In this document: positions 1-5,797 of the stretch, one piece after another | How positions within the stretch are numbered: position 1 is the stretch's first letter | Layout: each line of letters opens with the position of its first letter | Source: Caldimonas sp. | GTDB taxonomy: Bacteria; Pseudomonadota; Gammaproteobacteria; Burkholderiales; Burkholderiaceae_C | Reading direction: 5' to 3' | Length of the DNA: 6,421 nt | Assembly (NCBI GenBank): GCA_030150305.1 | Contig: JASLGD010000075.1 | Span: 1 to 6,421, forward strand | Notes under the pieces: model-generated | Database searches by the model: none | What the model saw: the letters and a program-made list of their open reading frames with translations, nothing else | Told to the model about the DNA's origin: nothing | Program-made: the position numbers and the translations under genes

Positions 1-78
1 GGCGGCGCGCTGCCGACGCGCGCCGCGACCGCGCGCTTCGACCCGGGCGCAACCGCAGGCGAAGCCGGCTCGCGCTGA
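1..78 (+). CDS. Possible 3' tail of an unidentified plus-strand gene
   Basis: The first plus-strand frame is open from the left edge to a TGA at 76-78 and would encode about 25 residues ending in ...TAGEAGSR. The codons mostly end in G or C. In DNA this GC-rich that is weak evidence, and so short a stretch is open by chance fairly often. The stop would lie only 4 bases from the stop of the convergent glutathione transferase gene, a spacing compatible with a compact genome. No family is recognisable. If this is not a gene end, positions 1-82 hold nothing I can identify. Confidence 0.25.
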   Translation, partial: GGALPTRAATARFDPGATAGEAGSR

Positions 79-82
79 AGCG

Positions 83-757
83 TCAATCGCGCGCGAAGCT
101 GTACGGCCCGCCGCGCTCGAGCGCGCGACGGTACGCGGGCCGGGTGTGGATCTTCTTCAGGAACGCCATCAGCCGCGGCCGGCTCTCGTCGAGCCCGGCG
201 CGCTGCTGCGCCGCCTCGACCGGAAAGCTCATCTGGATGTCGGCCGCGCTGAACGTCGACCCGGCGAACCATTCGCTGCGCTCGAGCTCGCCTTCCATGA
301 AGTCGAGCTGCCGCTTCAGGTTCGGCTCGATCATCATCGTCTTCACCTTGCGCGAGAGCCCGCGCGCGACCGGCCGGACGAAGAACGGCATCGGCCCGCT
401 CTCGATGCGATCGAAGACGAGCTTCATGAGCAGCGGCGGCATCGCCGAGCCTTCGGCGAAGTGCAGCCAGTAGGTGAACCGGCGCCGGTCGTCGGTGCCG
501 GCGGGCGGGCGCAGCAGCCCGGCGCCGTACTTGTCGAGCACGTGCTCGATGATCGCGCCCGACTCGGCGAAGACAGCGCCGTCGTCGACGACGACCGGCG
601 ACTTGCCGAGCGGGTGGATGCGCGCCAGCTCCGGCGGCGCGAGCATCGTCTGCGGATCGCGCTCGTACTTCTGGAGCTCGTACGGCACGCCGAGCTCCTC
701 GAGCAGCCACAGGACGCGTTGCGAGCGCGAGTTGTTGAGGTGATGGACGGTGAGCAT
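83..757 (-). CDS. Glutathione S-transferase family protein
   Basis: A 224-residue protein of normal length for a cytosolic glutathione transferase. The N-terminal thioredoxin-like domain (about residues 1-80) opens with LTVHHLNNSRSQRVLWLLEE, where S10 or S12 could be the residue that activates glutathione. It also carries the GKSPV motif (51-55, P54 being the expected cis-proline) and the glutathione-contacting ES pair (65-66). The all-helical C-terminal domain (about 90-215) has the N-capping box SAADI (170-174), typical of the fold. The family conjugates glutathione to electrophiles or acts in peroxide and thiol chemistry; the substrate cannot be read from the sequence. The ATG at 757 was chosen because the protein begins at the first beta strand there and GAAGGG lies just upstream. 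The frame stays open to 1102, but that extension lacks GST features and runs antisense through the neighbouring gene. The gene is transcribed away from the PA2169-type gene and is unrelated to the urt operon. Confidence 0.9.
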   Translation of the reverse strand: MLTVHHLNNSRSQRVLWLLEELGVPYELQKYERDPQTMLAPPELARIHPLGKSPVVVDDGAVFAESGAIIEHVLDKYGAGLLRPPAGTDDRRRFTYWLHFAEGSAMPPLLMKLVFDRIESGPMPFFVRPVARGLSRKVKTMMIEPNLKRQLDFMEGELERSEWFAGSTFSAADIQMSFPVEAAQQRAGLDESRPRLMAFLKKIHTRPAYRRALERGGPYSFARD

Positions 758-785
758 CGGGACCCTTCGTCGACGCGGCGGCCGC

Positions 786-816
786 ATTGTCGCCGTCCGG
801 GCACACGATCTGCCAA
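786..816 (-). promoter_or_regulatory. Candidate sigma70-like promoter for the glutathione transferase gene
   Basis: Read on the minus strand, TTGGCA (complement of 811-816) matches five of six bases of the -35 consensus. GACAAT (complement of 786-791) matches four of six of the -10 consensus. The spacer is 19 bases, longer than the ideal 17. Transcription would start roughly 20 bases before the ATG at 757. The evidence is only this match in the 91-base divergent spacer (758-848). No comparable plus-strand promoter for the opposite gene was found. Confidence 0.25.
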
Positions 817-848
817 ACCGGAAGGTCCACCCCAACGCGGAGACCACG

Positions 849-1304
849 ATGGACAACGACGACGTCGTCGACACCCTCAACAAGCTGATCGAGACCTGCA
901 AGGACGGCGAGTACGGCTTTCGCACCTCGGCCGACCACGTGAAGTCGGAGCACCTGCGGACCGTGTTTCTCGAGCGCGCCGAATCGTGCCGCAAGGGCGC
1001 GGCCGAGCTGCAGGAGCTGGTCGGGCGCTTCGGCGGCACGCCCAAGGACGACAGCAGCGCGAGCGGGACGCTGCACCGCGGCTGGGTCAGCCTCAAGAGC
1101 AAGCTGTCCGGCGACAGCGACCAGGCAGCGCTCGACGAGTGCGAGCGCGGCGAGGACGCGGCGCTCGCGCGCTACCGCGACGCGATCAGGGAAGACCTGC
1201 CCAGCGACGTCGCCGCGGTCGTGCAGCGCCAGTACGAAGGCGTCAAGCGCAACCACGACCTGGTGCGCCAGCTGCGCGACCAGCACCGCGCGACGGCGAG
1301 CTGA
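849..1304 (+). CDS. PA2169/DUF2383-type four-helix-bundle protein
   Basis: A 151-residue, highly charged, helix-rich protein with no signal peptide or membrane segment, so probably cytoplasmic. It matches from memory the PA2169 family (DUF2383, ferritin-like four-helix bundle). The marks are the N-terminal LNKLIETCKDGEYGFR stretch (10-25), a central helix rich in E and R (34-60), the loop LHRGWVSLKSKL (75-86), and CERGEDAALARYRDAI (98-113). The family is about 150 residues, so this looks full length. Its biochemical role is not established; members are often seen beside stress or envelope-homeostasis genes. The ATG at 849 is supported by GGAG at 839-842 with a 6-base spacer. The frame continues upstream to a GTG at 750, but that part is poorly protein-like and overlaps the divergent gene. 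Its stop is 7 bases from the stop of the convergent urtE, so it is not part of that operon. Confidence 0.85.
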   Translation: MDNDDVVDTLNKLIETCKDGEYGFRTSADHVKSEHLRTVFLERAESCRKGAAELQELVGRFGGTPKDDSSASGTLHRGWVSLKSKLSGDSDQAALDECERGEDAALARYRDAIREDLPSDVAAVVQRQYEGVKRNHDLVRQLRDQHRATAS

Positions 1305-1311
1305 CCGCGCC

Positions 1312-2052
1312 TCAGATCGACATGCGCGCGCGCACGCCGTCGGCGTGCATGTCGGCGCCGCGGCCGCGCTGCACGACCTCGCCGCGCTCCATCACGAGAT
1401 ACGTGTCGGCGAGCTCGGCGGCGAAGTCGTAGTACTGCTCGACGAGGACGATCGCCATCGGCCGCGCCTCGCGGTCGCCGGCCGCGAGGCCGACGTCGGC
1501 GAGCGTGCGGATGACGCGGCCGATCTCCTTGATGATCGACGGCTGGATGCCTTCGGTCGGCTCGTCGAGGACGAGCAGGCGCGGCTCGGCGGCGAGCGCG
1601 CGCGCGATCGCGAGCTGCTGCTGCTGGCCGCCCGAGAGGTCGCCGCCGCGGCGGTTCTGCATCGTCTTCAGCACCGGAAAGAGCTCGAACAGCTGCGCCG
1701 GCAGCGCGCTGCGCGAGCGCCGGGTCGCGAGGCCCATCTGCAGGTTCTCGGCGACGGTGAGGCGGCCGAAGATCTCGCGGCCCTGCGGGACGTAGCCGAT
1801 GCCGCGGCGCACCCGCTGATAGGGCGTCTCGCGCGTGATGTCGGCCTCGCCGAAGCGGACCTGGCCGGAGCGAACCGGCACCACCCCCATCAGGCTCTTC
1901 AGCAGCGTCGTCTTGCCGACGCCGTTGCGGCCGAGGACGACGGTGACCTCGCCCGCGGACGCCGTGAAGGCGACGTTGCGCAGGATGTGCGAGCCGCCGT
2001 AGTACTGCTGCAGGCCCTCGACCTGGAGCAGCGGAGCGCCGTCAGCGGCCAA
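1312..2052 (-). CDS. urtE: Urea ABC transporter ATP-binding subunit UrtE
   Basis: A 246-residue ABC ATPase of the LivF/UrtE type, the second of two nucleotide-binding subunits that drive urea import at the inner membrane. In order: Walker A GRNGVGKT (41-48), Q-loop Q90 in YVPQGREIF, signature LSGGQ (139-143), and Walker B LLVLDEP with D163 and catalytic E164. The usual H-loop histidine is replaced by glutamine (VEQ, Q206), as is normal in the LivF/UrtE branch. The YYGGSHILR stretch near residues 17-25 and VEQYYDFAAELADTYLVMERG near 204-224 are UrtE-like. The start is a TTG at 2052, supported by GAGG six bases upstream; no ATG or GTG lies before the conserved LLQVEGL. It overlaps the end of urtD by 11 bases, implying translational coupling. 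The linker after Walker B (about 185-198, LADVGLAAGDREAR) looks some nine residues longer than I remember for the family. It is the last gene of the operon. Confidence 0.93.
   Translation of the reverse strand: MAADGAPLLQVEGLQQYYGGSHILRNVAFTASAGEVTVVLGRNGVGKTTLLKSLMGVVPVRSGQVRFGEADITRETPYQRVRRGIGYVPQGREIFGRLTVAENLQMGLATRRSRSALPAQLFELFPVLKTMQNRRGGDLSGGQQQQLAIARALAAEPRLLVLDEPTEGIQPSIIKEIGRVIRTLADVGLAAGDREARPMAIVLVEQYYDFAAELADTYLVMERGEVVQRGRGADMHADGVRARMSI
1332..1348 (-). other. GC hairpin in the 3' end of urtE
   Basis: GCACGCC at 1332-1338 is the exact reverse complement of GGCGTGC at 1342-1348, with a 3-base loop. The stem sits 18 bases inside the end of urtE and just past the stop of the convergent gene. 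It could act on either transcript at this convergent junction. There is no T-run on either strand and the bases are coding, so a terminator function is not demonstrated. Confidence 0.3.
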
Positions 2053-2932
2053 GATAGACCTCGACGACCTGTTCGTTCGCCTGCACGTCGGCGAGCGCGC
2101 CCTCGGCGAGAACGCGACCCTCGTGCAGCACCGTGACCTTGCGGCCGGCGCGACCGTGCGTGAGCGCGTGAATGAACTGCATGTCGTGCTCGACGACGAC
2201 CAGCGAGTGGCTGCCCTCGAGCGAGAGGAAGAGCTCGGCGGTGCGCTCGGTCTCCTCGTCGGTCATGCCGGCGACGGGCTCGTCGAGGAGGAGCAGGCGC
2301 GGGTCCTGGATCAGCAGCATGCCGATCTCGAGCCACTGCTTCTGGCCATGCGAGAGCAGCCCGGCCTTCTTCTGCGCGTGCTCCTTGAGCTGGATCAGGA
2401 CGAGCGTCTCGCCGATGCGGTCGAGCTGCTCGCCCGAGAGCCGGAAGAAGAGCGACGCCCGCACGTCGCGCTCGCTCTTCAGCGCGAGCTCGAGGTTCTC
2501 GAACACCGTGAGGTGCTCGAAGACCGTCGGCTTCTGGAACTTGCGGCCGATTCCCGCCTGCGCGATCTCGTTCTCGCGCAGCCGCAGGAGGTCGATCGTC
2601 GAGCCGAAGAACGCGCGGCCGGCGTCGGGCCGCGTCTTGCCGGTGATGACGTCCATCATCGTCGTCTTGCCGGCGCCGTTCGGGCCGATGATGCAGCGCA
2701 GCTCGCCGACGCCGATCGAGAGCGAGAGGCGGTCGAGCGCCTTGAAGCCGTCGAAGCTTACTGTGATGTCGTCGAGGTAGAGGATCGCGCCGTGCGCGAC
2801 GTCGAGCTCGCCCGTCGCGACGCGCGACCAGCTCGCCTGGCGGCCGCCCGAGAGGCCGGCGGCCGCAGCGACGGAGCGCTCCTCGGCGGCACGGCGCGTC
2901 GCCGCGCCGGCGCTCATGAGATCGGGCGTCAT
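2042..2932 (-). CDS. urtD: Urea ABC transporter ATP-binding subunit UrtD
   Basis: A 296-residue ABC ATPase of the LivG/UrtD type, partner of UrtE in powering urea import. The ATPase core starts near residue 50 (ILYLDDITVSFDGFKALDRL). It has Walker A GPNGAGKT (83-90), Q-loop Q133 in GRKFQKPTVFE, signature LSHGQ (193-197), Walker B LLLLDEP with D217 and catalytic E218, and H-loop H249 in VVVEHDM. LSHGQKQWLEIGMLL, with H in place of the second-position G, is a hallmark of UrtD. The ATG at 2932 overlaps the urtC stop as ATGA and has GGGAAG upstream; an internal ATG at 2917 has no Shine-Dalgarno. About 49 residues precede the core, rich in Ala, Arg and Glu, where a typical UrtD is about 250 residues. 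I recall similar extensions in betaproteobacterial UrtD, so this is probably real sequence. Its function is unknown. A short THGRAGR stretch before KVTVLHEG also looks longer than usual. Confidence 0.93.
   Translation of the reverse strand: MTPDLMSAGAATRRAAEERSVAAAAGLSGGRQASWSRVATGELDVAHGAILYLDDITVSFDGFKALDRLSLSIGVGELRCIIGPNGAGKTTMMDVITGKTRPDAGRAFFGSTIDLLRLRENEIAQAGIGRKFQKPTVFEHLTVFENLELALKSERDVRASLFFRLSGEQLDRIGETLVLIQLKEHAQKKAGLLSHGQKQWLEIGMLLIQDPRLLLLDEPVAGMTDEETERTAELFLSLEGSHSLVVVEHDMQFIHALTHGRAGRKVTVLHEGRVLAEGALADVQANEQVVEVYLGR
2058..2062 (-). promoter_or_regulatory. Ribosome binding site deciding the TTG start of urtE
   Basis: On the minus strand the sequence CGAGGTCTATC immediately precedes the TTG at 2052-2050. 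GAGGT (complement of 2058-2062) is a good Shine-Dalgarno core with a 5-6 base spacer. It lies inside the last codons of urtD, so ribosomes finishing urtD would be close to this site. No alternative ATG or GTG is available before the conserved N-terminus of UrtE. Confidence 0.65.
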
Positions 2933-4089
2933 CGCGAGCTTCCCGCTTCGCGCCGCAACGCGCGGCTCAGGCGCGCGAGCACGCCGTCGGAGCCGCGGAC
3001 GAGGCCGACGATGCCCTGCGGCAGGAACAGCGTGACCGCGATGAACATCGCGCCGAGCGCGTACAGCCACACTTCGGGCAGCGCCTGCGTGAACCAGCTC
3101 TTCGCGCCGTTGACGAAGAACGCGCCGACGATCGGGCCGACCAGCGTGCCGCGGCCGCCGACCGCCGCCCAGATCGCCATCTCGATCGAGGCCGAAGGCG
3201 ACATCTCGCTCGGGTTGATGATGCCGACCTGCGGCACGTAGAGCGCTCCGGCGACGCCGCACATCACCGCCGAGAGCGTCCAGATCGCGAGCTTGTAGGC
3301 GATCGGGTCGTAGCCGGTGAACATGACGCGGCTCTCGGCGTCGCGGATCGCCATCAGGATGCGGCCGAACTTGCTCGCGACGATCGCGCGCGCGAGGACG
3401 AAGAACGCGATCAGCGTGCAGCCGGTGATGACGAAGAGCAGCATCCGCATCGACGGCGTCGCGATCGGCACGCCGAGGATCCGCTTGAAGTCGGTGAAGC
3501 CGTTGTTGCCGCCGAAGCCGGTTTCGTTGCGGAAGAAGAGCAGCATCGCGGCGAACGTCATCGCCTGCGTGATGATCGAGAAGTAGACGCCCTTGATGCG
3601 CGAGCGGAACGCGAAGAAGCCGAACACGAACGCGAGCACGCCGGGCACGAGCACGACGAGCGCCATCTGGGCGATGAACGAGTCGGAGAGCGCCCAGTGC
3701 CAGGGAAACTCCTTCCAGTTGAGGAAGACCATGAAGTCGGGCATCGGCAGCCGGTACTGGCCGTCGCTGCCGATCTGGCGCATCAGGTACATCCCCATCG
3801 CGTAGCCGCCGAGCGCGAAGAAGACGCCGTGGCCGAGCGAGAGGATCCCGGTGTAGCCCCAGATCAGGTCCATCGCGAGCGCGCAGATCGCGTAGCACAT
3901 GATCTTGCCGATCAGCTGCACCGCGTAGTCGCTGAGGTGAAACACGCTGCCCGCGGGGACGACCAGGTTGGCGACGGGAACGACGACGGCGACGACGGCG
4001 AGCGCGATCGTCACCCCGGCCCAGCCGCGCATGCCGAGCACGAGCCGGCCGCGCGGCGCGGCCGCAGGCAGCGGCAGGACTGCGGTCAT
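2929..4089 (-). CDS. urtC: Urea ABC transporter permease UrtC
   Basis: A 386-residue integral membrane protein of the LivM/UrtC family, which with UrtB forms the inner-membrane translocation path for urea. A first hydrophobic segment lies at about 24-45. It is followed by the conserved block MDLIWGYTGILSLGHGVFFA (73-92), containing the LSLGHG motif typical of this permease family. The loop around 107-132 (GSDGQYRLPMPDF ... WKEFPWHW) is a UrtC-specific extracytoplasmic insertion that separates it from plain LivM. The cytoplasmic coupling region SKFGRILMAIRDAESRVMF (about 237-256) would contact the ATPases. Further hydrophobic segments follow, with the conserved AIWAAVGGRGTLVGPIVGAF stretch. 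The ATG at 4089 overlaps the urtB TGA as ATGA, with GGAG nine bases upstream. Its own TGA overlaps the urtD ATG in the same way. The frame remains open far upstream through urtB, which is an artefact of high GC. Confidence 0.94.
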   Translation of the reverse strand: MTAVLPLPAAAPRGRLVLGMRGWAGVTIALAVVAVVVPVANLVVPAGSVFHLSDYAVQLIGKIMCYAICALAMDLIWGYTGILSLGHGVFFALGGYAMGMYLMRQIGSDGQYRLPMPDFMVFLNWKEFPWHWALSDSFIAQMALVVLVPGVLAFVFGFFAFRSRIKGVYFSIITQAMTFAAMLLFFRNETGFGGNNGFTDFKRILGVPIATPSMRMLLFVITGCTLIAFFVLARAIVASKFGRILMAIRDAESRVMFTGYDPIAYKLAIWTLSAVMCGVAGALYVPQVGIINPSEMSPSASIEMAIWAAVGGRGTLVGPIVGAFFVNGAKSWFTQALPEVWLYALGAMFIAVTLFLPQGIVGLVRGSDGVLARLSRALRREAGSSR

Positions 4090-5690
4090 GCTTCGGCGCT
4101 CCGACCCTTGAGCGCGAACAGCCCCGAAGGCTTCCTCTGGATGAAGACGACGATCAGCACGAGCACGGCGATCTTCGCGAGCACCGCGCCGGCGACGCCT
4201 TCGAGCAGCTTGTTGAGGACGCCGAGGCCGAGCCCGGCGACGACCGTCCCGGCGAGCTGGCCGACGCCGCCGACGACGACGACGAGGAACGCATCGACGA
4301 TGTAGCTCTGCCCGAGGTCGGGCCCGACGTTGCCGATCTGCGAGAGCGCGACGCCGCCGAGCCCGGCGATGCCGGCGCCGAAGGAGAACGCGAGCAGATC
4401 GACCTTCTGGGTGTCGACGCCGACGCACGACGCCATGCGCCGGTTCTGCGTGACGCCGCGGATGAAGAGGCCGAAGCGGGTCCGCGCGATCAGGATCGCG
4501 ACGCCGCCGAGCACGATCGCCGCGAAGGCGATGATCGCGATCCGGTTGAACGGCAGCACGACGTTGCTCATGATCTCGACGCCGCCGGAGAGCCACGACG
4601 GATTCTCGACCGCGACGTTCTGGGCGCCGAAGATCGAGCGCACCGCCTGCTGCAGCACGAGGCTGATCCCCCACGTCGCGAGCAGCGTCTCCAGCGGCCG
4701 GCCGTAGAGGAAGCGGATGACGCCGCGCTCGAGCACCGCGCCGACCGCCGCCGAGACGAGGAACGCCGCCGGGATCGCGGCGATCACGTAGGCGTCGAAG
4801 GCGCCCGGCCAGACGCTGCGAAAGACGTTCTGGACGACGTACGTCGTGTACGCGCCGATCATCATCAGCTCGCCGTGCGCCATGTTGATGACGCCCATGA
4901 GGCCGTACGTGATCGCGAGGCCGAGGGCGACGAGGAGAAGCACCGAGCCGAGGCTGATGCCGGTGAAGACGACCGCGAGGCGCTCGCCCCACGCGAGTCT
5001 CGCGCGCACCGCGCCGAGCGCCTGCTGCAGCGCCGCGCGCACCTCGGCGTCGCTCTCGCCGCCGTCGGCAAGGCGCTCCTGCAGCAGGCTCGCGACCGAG
5101 CTCTCGCTGCTGTTGGCGAGCGCGGCGACCGCCGCGAGGCGCTTCGAGCGATCCGACGACGCGATCAGGACGGTCGCCCGCATCCGTTCGAGCCCGCTCT
5201 TCAGAGACGCGTCGGTCTCGGCGGCGATCGCCTTCTCGACCAGCGGCAGCTGCGCTTCCTCGAGCGACGACTTGGCGAGCTCGGCGACGGCGGCGCGGCG
5301 GACGGCGACGTCGCTCGAGACGAGCTTCAGACCCGCGAGCGCGGCGTCGAGCGCGCCACGCATGCGGTTGTTGCTGCTGGCATCGTCGGCGTCGTCGGGA
5401 ACGCGGGCCGGAGCGCCGGTCGCGGCGTCGACGCCCTTGCCGTCGCTGCCGACGATGAACACCTTGTCGCCCTTGATCTTGACGTTGCCGTCGATCAGCG
5501 CCTGCGCGAGCACGGCGGCGCGCGCGTCGCCGGCCGCGACGGCGGCGTTGAGCGCGGCGATGCGCGCGTCGTTGTCGCCGGTCGAGATCTCGAGCGCCTG
5601 CTCGGGCGTGAGCGCACGAGCAGGCAACGCCAGCGCCGCCAGCAGCAGCGCCAGCCACCGTGCCATGCTGAGCAACGTGGAGGATCTCAT
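4086..5690 (-). CDS. urtB: Urea ABC transporter permease UrtB
   Basis: A 534-residue permease of the LivH/UrtB family. A signal peptide (1-26, hydrophobic core about 12-22, likely cleaved after ARA) leads into a soluble domain of about 205 residues (27-232), expected to be periplasmic. The membrane part begins near 239 and has about eight hydrophobic segments. It includes GLMGVINMAHGELMMIGAY (263-281), the family signature, and the coupling region TRFGLFIRGVTQNRRMASC (404-422). The stretch VVVGGVGQLAGTVVAGLGLG (471-490) is also conserved. The soluble domain holds two similar segments, 123-142 and 176-195, suggesting HEAT-like helical repeats. The length fits the long, two-part UrtB of proteobacteria. 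The ATG at 5690 has no clear Shine-Dalgarno; an alternative ATG at 5666 has none either and would give a shorter signal peptide. It is 107 bases after urtA, the only real gap in the operon, and its stop overlaps urtC. Confidence 0.94.
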   Translation of the reverse strand: MRSSTLLSMARWLALLLAALALPARALTPEQALEISTGDNDARIAALNAAVAAGDARAAVLAQALIDGNVKIKGDKVFIVGSDGKGVDAATGAPARVPDDADDASSNNRMRGALDAALAGLKLVSSDVAVRRAAVAELAKSSLEEAQLPLVEKAIAAETDASLKSGLERMRATVLIASSDRSKRLAAVAALANSSESSVASLLQERLADGGESDAEVRAALQQALGAVRARLAWGERLAVVFTGISLGSVLLLVALGLAITYGLMGVINMAHGELMMIGAYTTYVVQNVFRSVWPGAFDAYVIAAIPAAFLVSAAVGAVLERGVIRFLYGRPLETLLATWGISLVLQQAVRSIFGAQNVAVENPSWLSGGVEIMSNVVLPFNRIAIIAFAAIVLGGVAILIARTRFGLFIRGVTQNRRMASCVGVDTQKVDLLAFSFGAGIAGLGGVALSQIGNVGPDLGQSYIVDAFLVVVVGGVGQLAGTVVAGLGLGVLNKLLEGVAGAVLAKIAVLVLIVVFIQRKPSGLFALKGRSAEA

Positions 5691-5797
5691 CGTGATGGCT
5701 CGCAGAGATCCTTCGCTTCGCTCAACAGGACGTCGCGGGCGCAGCCCGGTGATCCGTCGCTCTGCTCAGGATCACCGGGAGGGCAGTGCCCTCCGGG
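5691..5797 (-). repeat. urtA-urtB spacer with clustered inverted repeats and two copies of a degenerate repeat
   Basis: This 107-base gap holds dense symmetry. A perfect 11-base inverted repeat pairs 5745-5755 (CCCGGTGATCC) with 5769-5779 around a 13-base loop. A second pairs 5774-5784 with 5788-5798, 10 of 11 bases, around a 3-base loop that abuts the urtA stop. A third, short one pairs 5736-5740 with 5744-5748. The first shares bases with each of the other two, so not all can form at once. Two copies of a unit like GATCCTTCGCTTCGCTCA lie at 5707-5724 and 5751-5768, matching at 15 of 18 positions. On the transcribed strand these read like TCCTGAGCGAAGCGAAGGA, a motif I recall as a dispersed repeat in many bacterial genomes. 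No T-run follows any stem in the transcribed direction, so a simple intrinsic terminator is not supported. A transcript-stabilising or expression-balancing role between the binding protein and the permeases is inference. Confidence 0.7.

Noticed and set aside
760..828. Imperfect inverted repeat GGACCCTTC (760-768) / GAAGGTCC (821-828) in the divergent spacer, as a possible operator
   Set aside because: The arms are 52 bases apart with a one-base bulge, and one arm overlaps the likely Shine-Dalgarno of the glutathione transferase gene. It is easily explained by chance.
758..1102. N-terminal extension of the glutathione transferase to 339 residues
   Set aside because: The extension runs antisense to the PA2169-type gene. 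The thioredoxin-like domain begins right at the ATG at 757.
146..1432. 428-residue plus-strand open frame crossing the glutathione transferase and PA2169-type genes
   Set aside because: It is the antisense or shifted shadow of real genes, with low-complexity Arg/Ala/Asp-rich translation. Long spurious frames are expected at this GC content.
2933..3898. Upstream extension of the urtD frame to 618 residues
   Set aside because: It overlaps urtC out of frame and has no protein-like features. urtD starts at 2932.
4261..4290. Run of GACGACGACG-type trinucleotides on the plus strand as a microsatellite
   Set aside because: It encodes the Val-rich membrane segment of UrtB (VVVVGGVG) and simply reflects GTC codon preference.
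4090..5658. Upstream part of the minus-strand frame continuous with urtC, which would give a 909-residue fusion
   Set aside because: This part overlaps urtB in another frame and is Arg-rich nonsense. The UrtC family start with the ATGA overlap at 4089 is clear.
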